Origin: an uncultured Desulfobacterales bacterium
GTDB taxonomy: Bacteria > Desulfobacterota > Desulfobulbia > Desulfobulbales > Desulfocapsaceae
Assembly: GCA_937915545.1 (NCBI GenBank)
Contig: CALGIJ010000012.1
Span: 186,001-250,000, forward strand
Direction: 5' to 3'
DNA length: 64,000 bases
In this document: one piece after another, positions 18,165 to 26,717 of the stretch
How the letters are laid out: each line of letters begins with the position of its first letter
Position numbering within the stretch: the first letter of the stretch is position 1
Notes under the pieces: generated by a model
What the model was told of the DNA's origin: nothing
The model's database searches: none
What the model saw: the letters and a program-made list of their open reading frames with translations, nothing else
Made by a program: the position numbers and the translations under genes

Positions 18165-18345
18165 CGGTTTCAGGCAGGTCTTCTGACTCCCGGATCAACC
18201 ATCTCCCACGCCTTCCCGGGCTTCGCCCAGTGGCATATGGTGGAATCTGTACCCGGTTACAGCGGCGGGCCCGTCCTCGAATTGCACGAGGTTCCCTTTT
18301 CAGCTTTCAACCACCCGAAGGTTCGGGGAAAGCACCTGAAACAGG
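18165..18345 (-). promoter_or_regulatory. cobalamin (AdoCbl) riboswitch controlling cbiK
   Basis: On the minus strand the conserved elements occur in order: GTTTCAGGTGC at the 5' side, AAAGGGAACCTCGTGCAA, the GCCGCTGTAA stretch, GCCACTGG with GGGAAGGC about 15 bases later, and the B12-box-like AGTCAGAAGACCTGCC with a closing TGAAAC. This is the usual layout of the Rfam cobalamin riboswitch. With the terminator at 18079-18111 it should shut off cbiK when cobalamin is plentiful. Confidence 0.93.
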
Positions 18346-18664
18346 CCCCCACGTTACCAATAGAGAAGAGGGAAAGCAACTCATTTTTCCCCACAGGGGA
18401 GGGCTCCAGGGCCTCTGCTGCCGGCAACGGCGAAAGCGTCCCGGCAACGCTATGGCGCCGCGTGGTGCCGCGACAACCGTGCCGCACATCCTCTTCCGGG
18501 GCGCCCGCCTGCCGCCAGCCGCCCCCCACGCGGCAACGACAATAACTGTTTTCTTTCTCCCTCATGGGGTGTAGTATCGCCGAAAATCTCGCCGCTGGCC
18601 CCCTCCCGGCCACCGGCGGCGGGCACCGGCCCCCCACGCGCCCCGCGGCACAGTTGACGCTCCC
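18346..18664. other. divergent intergenic region between cbiK riboswitch and the corrinoid operon
   Basis: About 320 bases that should contain the promoters of both the riboswitch transcript (minus) and the 18665-29213 operon (plus). I found no second cobalamin riboswitch on the plus strand. It is rich in short GC palindromes (around 18420-18480) but has no clear gene. A weak minus-strand promoter (TTGCTT, 16 bases, TAACGT) lies near 18357-18384. Confidence 0.45.
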
Positions 18665-19633
18665 ATGGAACATCACCTCCTCAGCGACATCACCTCCATC
18701 TTTGTTCACGTACTGCTGCCGCTGCTGCGCCTCTGCTGCTTCATCGCCCTCGGGCTGTTTGTCGCCAACGTCATCGAGAGCCTCAACTGGAGCGACAAAC
18801 TGGCCCTGCTGGTGCGGCCGCTCCTCAGGGCCGGGCGACTGTCGACCACCACCGGGGCCAGCTTCTCCCTGGCCTTCGTTTCCGGGGTTTCCGCCAACAC
18901 CCTGCTCGCCGAGGCCTACGACCAGGGACGCATGGACCGCCGCGAACTCTTTCTCGCCAACCTCTTCAATGCCGTGCCGCGCTTTTTTCTCCATCTGCCG
19001 ACGGTGTTCTTCCTCACCGTGCCGATGATCAAGCTCGGCGCCGTGTTCTACGTCCTCCTCACCCTGGCCGCCTCGATCCTGCAGACCCTGCTGGTGGTGG
19101 TCGGCGGCCGGTTGCTGCTCGCCGCCCCCCTGACTGCCGCCACGCCAGCCCCCGTCAAGCGCGGCAAGCCCGGGCTGAAGGAGGCGGTGGTGAAAGGCCT
19201 GCGCCGCCTCAAGAAGCGGCTCGGTAAAGTGCTGCTGTTCATGGTGCCGATCTACCTGCTCTTCTACCTGCTCAACACCTACGGGTTCTTCACCCGCCTC
19301 GAAGGCTTCCTCGCCGACCATGTTTCCTTTCTTTCCTGGCTCAACCCGAAGAGCTTCGGCATCATCGTCTTCATGGTCACCACCGAATTCTCGGCAGGGG
19401 TTGCGGCAGCGAGCGCCCTGCTGGCTGCCGACAGCCTCACCGTGCAGGAGGTAGTGCTGGCCCTGCTCGTCGGCAATATCCTCGCCACCCCGATCCGCGC
19501 CGTACGCCACCAGCTCCCCTATTACTCGGGGATCTACGCCCCGGGTCTGGCCTTGCAGCTGGTTCTTGCCGGGCAGGGAGTGCGCACCCTCTGTGTGGCG
19601 GTGGTCGCCTGGTGCTGGTATTTCTTCGCCTAG
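18665..19633 (+). CDS. nucleoside-recognition (gate) domain membrane protein
   Basis: This is a 322-residue integral membrane protein with about eight hydrophobic segments. It has two gate-type repeats: the first around LRLCCFIALGLFVANVIES to SFSLAFVSGVSANTLLAE, the second around MVPIYLLFYLLNTYG to MVTTEFSAGVAAASALL. Gate (nucleoside recognition) domains were first seen in nucleoside transporters and spore proteins, and their role here is not established. It is the first gene of the corrinoid import and synthesis operon, and the permease gene starts 20 bases after it. A function in passing cobalt, a corrinoid or a precursor across the inner membrane is an inference from context only. Confidence 0.8.
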   Translation: MEHHLLSDITSIFVHVLLPLLRLCCFIALGLFVANVIESLNWSDKLALLVRPLLRAGRLSTTTGASFSLAFVSGVSANTLLAEAYDQGRMDRRELFLANLFNAVPRFFLHLPTVFFLTVPMIKLGAVFYVLLTLAASILQTLLVVVGGRLLLAAPLTAATPAPVKRGKPGLKEAVVKGLRRLKKRLGKVLLFMVPIYLLFYLLNTYGFFTRLEGFLADHVSFLSWLNPKSFGIIVFMVTTEFSAGVAAASALLAADSLTVQEVVLALLVGNILATPIRAVRHQLPYYSGIYAPGLALQLVLAGQGVRTLCVAVVAWCWYFFA

Positions 19634-19653
19634 GCGAGGGGGAGGAAGAAACG

Positions 19654-20691
19654 GTGCCACGACCTGCGCGCAACCTCAGTCTCCTCATCCTCCTCCTGGG
19701 AATGGCTCTCGGCCTTGCCATCGTCGTCGCCACCGGCATGGGCTATATGGCCATCGACAGCGGCGACATCGTGCGCATCCTCCTGGCGCGCGTCTTCGAC
19801 GCGCCGGCGCTGATCGCCGGCCTGGAGAAAAACCTCTCCTATGTGGTTATCGAAGTGCGGCTGCCGCGCATCCTCAGCGCCGCCCTGGTCGGTGCCGGGC
19901 TGGCCACCGCCGGGGTGCTCTACCAGGGCATCCTGCGCAACCCCCTCGCCGACCCTTACACTCTGGGCATCTCCAGCGGCGCCGCCTTCGGCGCCGCCCT
20001 GTCGCTGGTCGCCAACCTCAGCCTGGCGGCGCACTTCTCCACCCCGCTCTTCGCCTTCGTCGGCGCCGTGGTCACCCTGGCGGTGGTACTCAGGCTGTCG
20101 ACCTTCGACGGCCAGGTGTCGGCGCAGACGCTGATCCTCTCCGGGGTCATCGTCGGCGCCATCCTCGCCGCCGGCATCAGCTTTCTCAAGTACCTCGCCG
20201 ACGAGCAGGTGGCGGTGATCATCTTCTGGCTGATGGGCAGTTTCGCCGCCGCCACCTGGAAGGGCACGCTGCTGCTCGCGGCCACCGTGCTCGGCGGGGT
20301 GCTGGTCGCCCTCTTCTATGGCCGCGACCTCAATATCGTCAGCCTCGGACGACGCTCCTCCGATGCCCTCGGCGTCGACACCGTCAAGGTGCGGCTGATC
20401 CTCCTCGTCACCGCCTCGCTGCTCGCCGCGGTGTGCGTCTCGGTGAGCGGCATCATCGGCTTCATCGGCCTCATCGTGCCGCACCTGCTGCGTTTTCTGG
20501 TCGGGCCCGACCACCGCCGCCTGCTGCCCTGCTCGGCCCTCGCCGGGGCGCTGCTGCTCCTCTTCGCCGATACCCTGACCCGCGCTGTGCTGCCGGTAGA
20601 GGTGCCCATCGGCGTACTCACCGCCCTTATCGGCGGCCCCTTCTTCTGCGTCATCTTCCGCCACAAGCAGAAAGGGAGCGGCTATGAGTGA
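19654..20691 (+). CDS. FecCD/BtuC-family ABC transporter permease
   Basis: This is the membrane component of a class II ABC importer (BtuC/FecCD family), about 345 residues with around ten helices. Family marks include EVRLPRILSAALVGAGLATAG, YQGILRNPLADPYTLGISSG near residue 95, and the C-terminal GFIGLIVPHLLRFLVGPDHR that contacts the ATPase. I use the GTG at 19654, preceded by GGAGGAAG. The frame is open further 5' to an ATG inside the upstream gene. It works with the ATPase and binding protein that follow. The operon context suggests a corrinoid (cobamide or cobinamide) as substrate, with iron-siderophore the family alternative. Confidence 0.9.
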   Translation: MPRPARNLSLLILLLGMALGLAIVVATGMGYMAIDSGDIVRILLARVFDAPALIAGLEKNLSYVVIEVRLPRILSAALVGAGLATAGVLYQGILRNPLADPYTLGISSGAAFGAALSLVANLSLAAHFSTPLFAFVGAVVTLAVVLRLSTFDGQVSAQTLILSGVIVGAILAAGISFLKYLADEQVAVIIFWLMGSFAAATWKGTLLLAATVLGGVLVALFYGRDLNIVSLGRRSSDALGVDTVKVRLILLVTASLLAAVCVSVSGIIGFIGLIVPHLLRFLVGPDHRRLLPCSALAGALLLLFADTLTRAVLPVEVPIGVLTALIGGPFFCVIFRHKQKGSGYE

Positions 20692-21472
20692 GAGCCTCTA
20701 CCGCATGGACGGGCTGTGCTTCGCCTACGGCCAGACCAGGGTCCTCCACGATATCACCTTGTCCCTCGCCGAAGGCCGCTTCTACGGCATCGTCGGCCCC
20801 AACGGCTGCGGCAAGTCGACCCTGCTCGACCTGATGGCCGGCATCAAGCGGCCGGAACAGGGAACCATCACCTTCCACGAGGTCCCCTTGGCCTCCTACG
20901 GCAAACGGGATCTGGCGCGCCGCCTCGCCCTGGTGCCCCAGGAGGTCGACTGCGGCTTCGGCTATACGGTCGAGGAAGTCGTTCTCATGGGCCGCCACCC
21001 GCACCGGCCGCGCTTTGCCGCACCTGGCGACGACGACTGGGCAGCGGTGGAAGGGGCCATGGAGAAAATCGGCATCCTCCCGCTGCGCCACCGCCAGACC
21101 ACCACCCTCTCCGGCGGGCAGCGGCAACGCACCATCGTCGCCAGGGCCCTGGCTCAGGACACGGCGGTGCTGCTCTTCGACGAGGCCACCTCGAGCCTTG
21201 ACATCAAGTACACGCTGCACATCTTCAACCTGGTGCGCCGCCTGGTATACGACGAGGGGCGCACCGCCATCGCCGTGGTCCACAACCTCAACCTCGCCGC
21301 CGCCTACTGCGACGAATTGGTGTTCATCAAAGACGGCCGCGTCGTCTGCCACGGCCCCAGCGCAGAAACGATGACCGCGGCCAATATCGCCCGGGTCTTC
21401 GACGTCGCGGCGCAGGTATCCATCGACCCCTACAGCAACACCCGCCAGGTGAGCTTCGACTACTTCCGCTGA
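20684..21472 (+). CDS. ABC transporter ATP-binding protein (BtuD/FepC type)
   Basis: This 262-residue ATPase powers the BtuC-like permease. Walker A is GPNGCGKST near residue 42, the Q-loop is in VPQEVDCGFGYTVEEVV, the signature is LSGGQRQR near 145, Walker B is VLLFDEATSSLD, and the switch His is in AVVHNLNLA. VLMGRHPHRPRF is typical of the iron/B12 subfamily. The start overlaps the permease stop by 8 bases, indicating coupled translation and a shared complex. Confidence 0.93.
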   Translation: MSESLYRMDGLCFAYGQTRVLHDITLSLAEGRFYGIVGPNGCGKSTLLDLMAGIKRPEQGTITFHEVPLASYGKRDLARRLALVPQEVDCGFGYTVEEVVLMGRHPHRPRFAAPGDDDWAAVEGAMEKIGILPLRHRQTTTLSGGQRQRTIVARALAQDTAVLLFDEATSSLDIKYTLHIFNLVRRLVYDEGRTAIAVVHNLNLAAAYCDELVFIKDGRVVCHGPSAETMTAANIARVFDVAAQVSIDPYSNTRQVSFDYFR

Positions 21473-21482
21473 GGTATCCTTC

Positions 21483-22460
21483 ATGAGCCACCCCACCACG
21501 CCCCGGCGCTCTCTTCCCCTGCTGACGCTCTTTTCCCTGCTTGCCTGGGCTGCCGCCCTCTGTGCCTCCCCGTCGCCTGCGCTGGCCGCCGCAGCTGCCG
21601 AGACAGCGGCCACCGTCACCGACAGTTCAGGACAACAGTTGACCGTGACCAAGCCCTTCTCACGCATCATCTCCCTCTACTCGGCCCATAGCGAGAACCT
21701 TGCTTTCCTCGGCTGCGACAAGGAACTGGTCGGCATCGGCCGCGAGGACGACTATCCGCCGGAGATCCTCGACAAGGAAAAATTTTCCTATCGCGAGGAC
21801 GCCGAGAAGTTTCTCGCCGCCGCCCCCGACCTGGTGCTGGTGCGACCGATGATCGAACGTTCCTACCCGGAGCTCATCGCCAGGCTGCGGCGCGCCGGGG
21901 TGGTGGTGGTGTCCTTGCAGCCCAACTCGGTGGAGGAGATCTTCGCTTACTGGCGCAGCCTGGGCATCCTTGTCGGACGGGTCGAAGCGGCCGAGGAGAT
22001 GGTCGAGTCGTTTCAAGCCCGCCTCAAACGACTCGGCGAACGGCTTGCCGCCATCCCCGAAAAAGATCGGCCGCGGGTCTATTTCGAGGCCATTCACGCC
22101 AAGAACAAGACCTTCGCCACCGACAGCATCGCCATGTACGTACTGCAGGAGGCCGGGGGGATCAACATCGCCAGCGACGCCCTCCAGGTGCGCAGCACCA
22201 ATATCGCCGACTATGGCAAGGAGCGGCTGTTGCAGCGCGGCGAGGAGGTCGACGTCTTCGTCGCCCAGCAGGGGCGCATGAACCCGGTGCAACTGAGCGA
22301 CATCCGTGACGAGCCGGGCTTCGGCGCCATCCGCGCCGTGCGCCAGGGGCGCATCGTCCTCGTCCCCGAGCCGCTGGTGTCACGGCCCACGCCGCGCCTG
22401 CTCGACGGGGTCGAACTGCTGCAGAATGCGCTCTTCCCCGATCTGGAGGCTGCCCGATGA
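21483..22460 (+). CDS. periplasmic substrate-binding protein (BtuF-like)
   Basis: This is a 325-residue binding protein of the class that serves BtuCD/FhuBD importers. Residues 1-37 form a signal peptide (hydrophobic LPLLTLFSLLAWAAALC, cleavage near ALAAAAAE). The mature protein opens with VTDSSGQQLTVTKPFSRIISLYSAHSENLAFLG and carries DLVLVRPMIER and GGINIASDAL. These are the two lobes of a class III binding protein linked by a long helix. No lipobox Cys is obvious at the cleavage site, although a Cys sits inside the hydrophobic stretch, so a lipoprotein is possible. It likely delivers a corrinoid. Confidence 0.88.
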   Translation: MSHPTTPRRSLPLLTLFSLLAWAAALCASPSPALAAAAAETAATVTDSSGQQLTVTKPFSRIISLYSAHSENLAFLGCDKELVGIGREDDYPPEILDKEKFSYREDAEKFLAAAPDLVLVRPMIERSYPELIARLRRAGVVVVSLQPNSVEEIFAYWRSLGILVGRVEAAEEMVESFQARLKRLGERLAAIPEKDRPRVYFEAIHAKNKTFATDSIAMYVLQEAGGINIASDALQVRSTNIADYGKERLLQRGEEVDVFVAQQGRMNPVQLSDIRDEPGFGAIRAVRQGRIVLVPEPLVSRPTPRLLDGVELLQNALFPDLEAAR

Positions 22461-23800
22461 ACCCCGCCAGCGCCCCGGCCTGCGTCATCGCCGGCACCTC
22501 CTCCGGTTCCGGCAAGACCACCGTCACCCTCGGCATCATGGCCGCCCTGCGCCGGCGCGGCCTGGCCGTGCAGCCCTTCAAGTGCGGCCCCGACTTCATC
22601 GACCCCGGCCTGCACCGGCTGGTGACCGGCCGCACCTCGCGCAACCTCGATTTGTGGATGTGCGGCGAGTCCTTCACCCGCGCCACCCTGTGCCGTCATG
22701 GCCAGGATGCCGACGTCTCCATCATCGAGGGGGTGATGGGCATGTTCGACGGCGGGCTCTCCTCCAGCGCCAGCCTCGCCACGGCCCTCAACCTGCCGAC
22801 GCTGCTTGTCCTCGACGTGCGCTCCATGGCCGAGAGCGCCGCGGCGGTGGTCCACGGTTTTTCAACCCTGGTGCCTGCGGCGGCCCCGCTGGGCGTCATC
22901 CTCAACCGCGTCGCCAGCCCGCGCCACCTGCAGCTGGTCAGCGAGGCCATCGCCGCCCGCTGCCAGGCCCGCATCCTCGGCAGCCTGCCGCGCAACCTCG
23001 ACTTCTCCATCCCCAGCCGCCACCTCGGCCTGTATACCGGCGAGGAAAGCCCCCTGGCCGAGGAGGCCATCGCTACCCTCGCTGAGACCATCGCCCGCGG
23101 CATCGATCTCGACGCCCTGCTCGCCCTCTGTCGCCGCCCGCCGGAGGTGCCCACCGCTCTGAGCCTCACCCCCAGTCCGCGACGCTGCCGAATTGGGGTT
23201 GCCAGGGACATGGCCTTCTGCTTTTATTACCAGGATAACCTCGACCTGCTCGCCGCCGCCGGGGCCGAACTGGTGTTCTTCAGCCCCACCGGCGACGACA
23301 GGCTGCCAGAAGGCCTCGACGGCCTCTACCTCGGCGGCGGCTACCCCGAGCTCTACGCCCGGCAGCTGAGCGGCAACGAGGCCATGCTCGCCGACATTCG
23401 CACCTTCGCCATCAACGGGCGGCCGATCTACGCCGAGTGCGGCGGCTTTATGTATCTCACCGAAGGCATCACCGTCGAGGAGGGCGATTTCTTCCCCATG
23501 GCGGGGATCTTTCCCGTCAAGGCGTATATGGGCAAGCGCCGCGCCGCCCTCGGCTACCGCGAGGCCACCACCCTCGGGCCAGGCTGCTTCGGCCCGGCGG
23601 GGACCGTGCTGCGCGGGCACGAGTTCCACTATTCCCATATCGAGGAGATGCCGCGCCACGTCGAACGCCTCTTCGCCATTACCCCGGGTGGCGGCAGCGA
23701 AGGCTACCGTATCGGCCGGGTGCTTGGCGGCTACCTGCATCTGCACCTCGGCTTCTCGCCAGGGGCGGCGGAGGCTTTCATCAACCATTGCTTGGAGTGA
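22457..23800 (+). CDS. cbiA: cobyrinate a,c-diamide synthase CbiA
   Basis: CbiA amidates the a and c carboxyls of cob(II)yrinate using glutamine and ATP. The N-terminal dethiobiotin-synthetase-like domain has the P-loop GTSSGSGKTTVTLG near residue 15 and CGPDFIDPGLH near 42. The C-terminal class I glutaminase-like domain has YLGGGYPELYA and the catalytic Cys in YAECGGFMYL near residue 333, with a conserved His in GHEFHYSHIEE. The 447-residue length is typical. The start overlaps the binding protein stop by 4 bases (ATGA). Confidence 0.95.
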   Translation: MNPASAPACVIAGTSSGSGKTTVTLGIMAALRRRGLAVQPFKCGPDFIDPGLHRLVTGRTSRNLDLWMCGESFTRATLCRHGQDADVSIIEGVMGMFDGGLSSSASLATALNLPTLLVLDVRSMAESAAAVVHGFSTLVPAAAPLGVILNRVASPRHLQLVSEAIAARCQARILGSLPRNLDFSIPSRHLGLYTGEESPLAEEAIATLAETIARGIDLDALLALCRRPPEVPTALSLTPSPRRCRIGVARDMAFCFYYQDNLDLLAAAGAELVFFSPTGDDRLPEGLDGLYLGGGYPELYARQLSGNEAMLADIRTFAINGRPIYAECGGFMYLTEGITVEEGDFFPMAGIFPVKAYMGKRRAALGYREATTLGPGCFGPAGTVLRGHEFHYSHIEEMPRHVERLFAITPGGGSEGYRIGRVLGGYLHLHLGFSPGAAEAFINHCLE

Positions 23801-23804
23801 CATC

Positions 23805-24443
23805 ATGACCGTGCAGCTACGCCAGGTGGCCCCTGCCGATATCGAAAAAGAGAGCTTCGCCATCATCGACCAGGAGATCGGGCCCCACGGCTTCGACGCT
23901 GACGCCTACGAGGTGGTGCGCCGCGTCATCCACGCCACCGGCGACTTCTCCTTCAAGGAGACCATGCGCTTCTCGCCGGGGGCCATCGCCCGTGGCCTGG
24001 CCGCCATCCGCGGCGGTGGCGACATCCTCACCGACGTCACCATGACCGCCGCCGGCATCGGCAAGAAGCTTCTTTCCCGCTGGGGCGGCAAGGTCGTCTG
24101 TCTGATAGGGGACGAGGAGATTGCCCGCGAGGCGCAGAACCTAGGGCTGACCCGCTCCGAACTGGCCATCCGCCGCGGCTTGAACGCCGGTGTGGGCATC
24201 ATCGCCATCGGCAACGCCCCCACCGCCCTGGTGGAGGCCATCCGCCTGGCAGGCAACATGCCGCAGGTGCAGCGCCCGCTGATCGTCGGCCTGCCGGTGG
24301 GCTTCGTCAATGCCGCCGAATCGAAGGCCCTGCTGGCGGAGAGCGACTGCCTCCATATCACCAGCCTCGGCCGCAAGGGCGGCAGCCCGACGGCGGCGGC
24401 GACGATCAACGCCCTGCTCCGCCTGGCGGCGCGCCAGCCATGA
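23805..24443 (+). CDS. cbiC: precorrin-8X/cobalt-precorrin-8 methylmutase CbiC
   Basis: CbiC moves a methyl group from C11 to C12 to give cobyrinate. The catalytic His is in VVRRVIHATGDFSF near residue 45, and the family stretch GVGIIAIGNAPTALVEAIRL is near 135. The 212-residue length fits. The start is the ATG at 23805, four bases after the cbiA stop, preceded by GGAGTGA. The longer open frame upstream lies inside cbiA and is not translated. Confidence 0.95.
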   Translation: MTVQLRQVAPADIEKESFAIIDQEIGPHGFDADAYEVVRRVIHATGDFSFKETMRFSPGAIARGLAAIRGGGDILTDVTMTAAGIGKKLLSRWGGKVVCLIGDEEIAREAQNLGLTRSELAIRRGLNAGVGIIAIGNAPTALVEAIRLAGNMPQVQRPLIVGLPVGFVNAAESKALLAESDCLHITSLGRKGGSPTAAATINALLRLAARQP

Positions 24444-25516
24444 GCAAGAAGCTGCGCAGCGGCTTCACCACCGGGGCCTGCGCCGCCGCCGCGGCCAAAG
24501 CGGCGGCCTGCCTCCTCCTCGGCGAGCCGCCCCCAGGCGAGGTGACCATTCCCTTCCCCGACGGCAGCCGCAGGAGCTTCGCCATCGTCTCCTGCACGCT
24601 CGCCCAGGGCGAGGCCAGGGCCGAGGTACAAAAAGACGCCGGCGACGACCCGGACGTCACCAATGGCGCGCGCATCTCCGCCACGGTGAGCTTTCCCCGG
24701 CCGGACGTCGACTGCAGCCACTGCGTCGCCACCGGCAATCTCCTCCTCTGCCGCGGCGAGGGCGTCGGCCTGGTGACCAAGCCTGGCCTGGCGGTGGCGG
24801 TGGGCGAGCCGGCCATCAACCCGGTGCCGCGGCGCATGATCGCCGAAGCGGTCGCCGAGGTTACCTCCCTGGCGCTGACCGTAACCATTTCGGTAGCCGG
24901 CGGCGAACTGCTCGCCGAGAAAACCCTCAACCGCCGCCTCGGCGTCATCGGCGGGCTGTCGATCCTCGGCACCACCGGCATCGTCCGCCCCATCTCCGCC
25001 GACGCCTGGACGGCAACCATCAAGGCTTCCCTCGACGTCGCCCGCGAGGCCGGCCTGCGCGAGGTGGTCCTCTCCACCGGGCGCACCTCGGAGAAAGGGG
25101 CGCAGCAGCATCTCGCCCTGCCCGAGGAGGCCTACGCGATGATGGGCGACTACCTGCACTTTTCGCTCAGCGAGGCGGCGGCGCGGGGCTTTGCCACCAT
25201 CCACCTCGCCACCATGTGGGCCAAGACGCTCAAGGCCGCCCTGCGCATCCCCCAGACCCATGTCCGCCACGGCGCCCTCGAGGTGGCCGACGGCGCCGGC
25301 CTGCTGCAGCGACTGGGGGCTGACGGCCCCCTGCTTGACCGTCTCCAGGCCTCCAATACCGCCCGCGAGATGTATGGCCACCTGCAGGAGGCTGGGCGCG
25401 GCGACCTGATCAGCGCTGTCTGCACCCTCGCCGCCGACTATGGCCGCGAGGTCAGCGGCCGGGAGGTGCGGGTGCTGCTCATCGACCATCAGGCAAGGCT
25501 GCTCGCCCATGTGTAA
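24440..25516 (+). CDS. cbiD: cobalt-precorrin-5B C1-methyltransferase CbiD
   Basis: CbiD methylates C1 of the corrin precursor in the anaerobic route and is structurally distinct from the other methylases. The start is the family signature LRSGFTTGACAAAAAKAA. Further marks are DVTNGARISATV, NPVPRRMI and LSILGTTGIVRPISADAW near residue 175. Length 358 is normal. It overlaps cbiC by 4 bases. Confidence 0.95.
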   Translation: MSKKLRSGFTTGACAAAAAKAAACLLLGEPPPGEVTIPFPDGSRRSFAIVSCTLAQGEARAEVQKDAGDDPDVTNGARISATVSFPRPDVDCSHCVATGNLLLCRGEGVGLVTKPGLAVAVGEPAINPVPRRMIAEAVAEVTSLALTVTISVAGGELLAEKTLNRRLGVIGGLSILGTTGIVRPISADAWTATIKASLDVAREAGLREVVLSTGRTSEKGAQQHLALPEEAYAMMGDYLHFSLSEAAARGFATIHLATMWAKTLKAALRIPQTHVRHGALEVADGAGLLQRLGADGPLLDRLQASNTAREMYGHLQEAGRGDLISAVCTLAADYGREVSGREVRVLLIDHQARLLAHV

Positions 25517-26717
25517 GATCTACGTCATCGGCACTGACGGGGGGCCACTCACCGAGGGCCAGCGCCGACTCCTCGCAAATTGCGGCCTGATCGTCGCCGC
25601 ACGCCGCTTCGCCCCCGTCGCCGCGGAGCTCGGCCTGCCGTTCCACGACATCAGCCCGCTGGCGGCGGCCATCGACGTCCTGCGCCGTCAGACCGGTGAC
25701 GGCAAAGTCGCCGTTCTCGTCGGCGGCGACCCGCTCTACTACGGCATCGGCAAGCGACTGCTGGCCGAGTTCGACCACGAGCGGCTGCACTTCTTCCCGG
25801 CGACCACCGCCCTGCAGCGCGCCTGCGCCCTCTTCCGCATGCCCTGGGACGACGCCGTCGTCACCAGCCTGCACGGCCGCAGCTACCGCCACCTCCCCGG
25901 CCTGCTCCTCCGCCATGGCAAGAACCTCCTCTTCACCGACCCGAGCAACACCCCGGACGGCATCGCCAGGACGCTGCTCGCCTACCTGGACCTCATCGGC
26001 GAAAAGGAGCTGGCCAGGGACATAGCGGTGCTCGTCGCCGAAGAGCTCGGCCAGCCTGGGGAAGCGATCTTCCGCGGCGACCTCGCCGCCACCGCCGGGC
26101 GCAGTTTCGCGGCACTCAACGTCCTCGCCCTGCTGGTTCCCGGCGGAGAGCCGCCAGCCTGCCGCTTCGGCCTGGTCGAGGAAGAGCTCAGCCACAGCCG
26201 CGGCCTGATCACCAAGAACGAGGTGCGCGCCGCCACCCTGCACCAGCTGCGCCTGCCGCGGCGAGGGGTCTTGTGGGATATCGGCGCCGGCAGCGGCTCG
26301 GTGTCGATCGAGGCGGCGCGGCTCAACCCCGATCTCGTCGTCTACGCCATCGAGGAAAAAGCGGAGCAACTGGCCAATATCACCGCCAACATCCGCAAGT
26401 ACCGCTGCTATAACGTCATCCCGGTTTCCGGCCGGGCCCCGCAGAGCTGCGCACACCTGCCCGAGCCGCAGCGCATCTTCATTGGCGGCAGCGGCGGCAA
26501 CCTCGCCGCGATCATCGCCATGGCCGCCTCGCGCCTCGCCGCCGGCGGCCTCCTCGTCGTCAACGGCGTCATCGCCGCAACCGTCGACACGGCGCCGCGC
26601 CTCATGGCCGAGGATGGCCTGCAGGTGACGCAGACAACCGTGCAGGTGACGCGATACGATGGCCAGGGCGCCATCGCCACCTTCAACCCGATAACCATCA
26701 TCACAGGTAGAACATGA
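25509..26717 (+). CDS. cbiET: fused CbiE/CbiT precorrin methylase-decarboxylase
   Basis: This is a 402-residue fusion. Residues 1-200 form the CbiE tetrapyrrole methylase (C5 methylation), with VGGDPLYYGIGKRLL near residue 77. Residues 215-402 form the CbiT domain (C15 methylation with C12 decarboxylation), with LITKNEVRA and the SAM-binding loop LWDIGAGSGSVSIEAA near residue 255. This matches the arrangement of aerobic CobL, but all neighbours belong to the anaerobic set. I take the ATG at 25509, overlapping cbiD by 8 bases. Confidence 0.94.
   Translation: MCKIYVIGTDGGPLTEGQRRLLANCGLIVAARRFAPVAAELGLPFHDISPLAAAIDVLRRQTGDGKVAVLVGGDPLYYGIGKRLLAEFDHERLHFFPATTALQRACALFRMPWDDAVVTSLHGRSYRHLPGLLLRHGKNLLFTDPSNTPDGIARTLLAYLDLIGEKELARDIAVLVAEELGQPGEAIFRGDLAATAGRSFAALNVLALLVPGGEPPACRFGLVEEELSHSRGLITKNEVRAATLHQLRLPRRGVLWDIGAGSGSVSIEAARLNPDLVVYAIEEKAEQLANITANIRKYRCYNVIPVSGRAPQSCAHLPEPQRIFIGGSGGNLAAIIAMAASRLAAGGLLVVNGVIAATVDTAPRLMAEDGLQVTQTTVQVTRYDGQGAIATFNPITIITGRT

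Noticed and set aside
18346..18664. A second cobalamin riboswitch facing the plus-strand operon
   Set aside because: No B12 box or ordered conserved elements were found on the plus strand.
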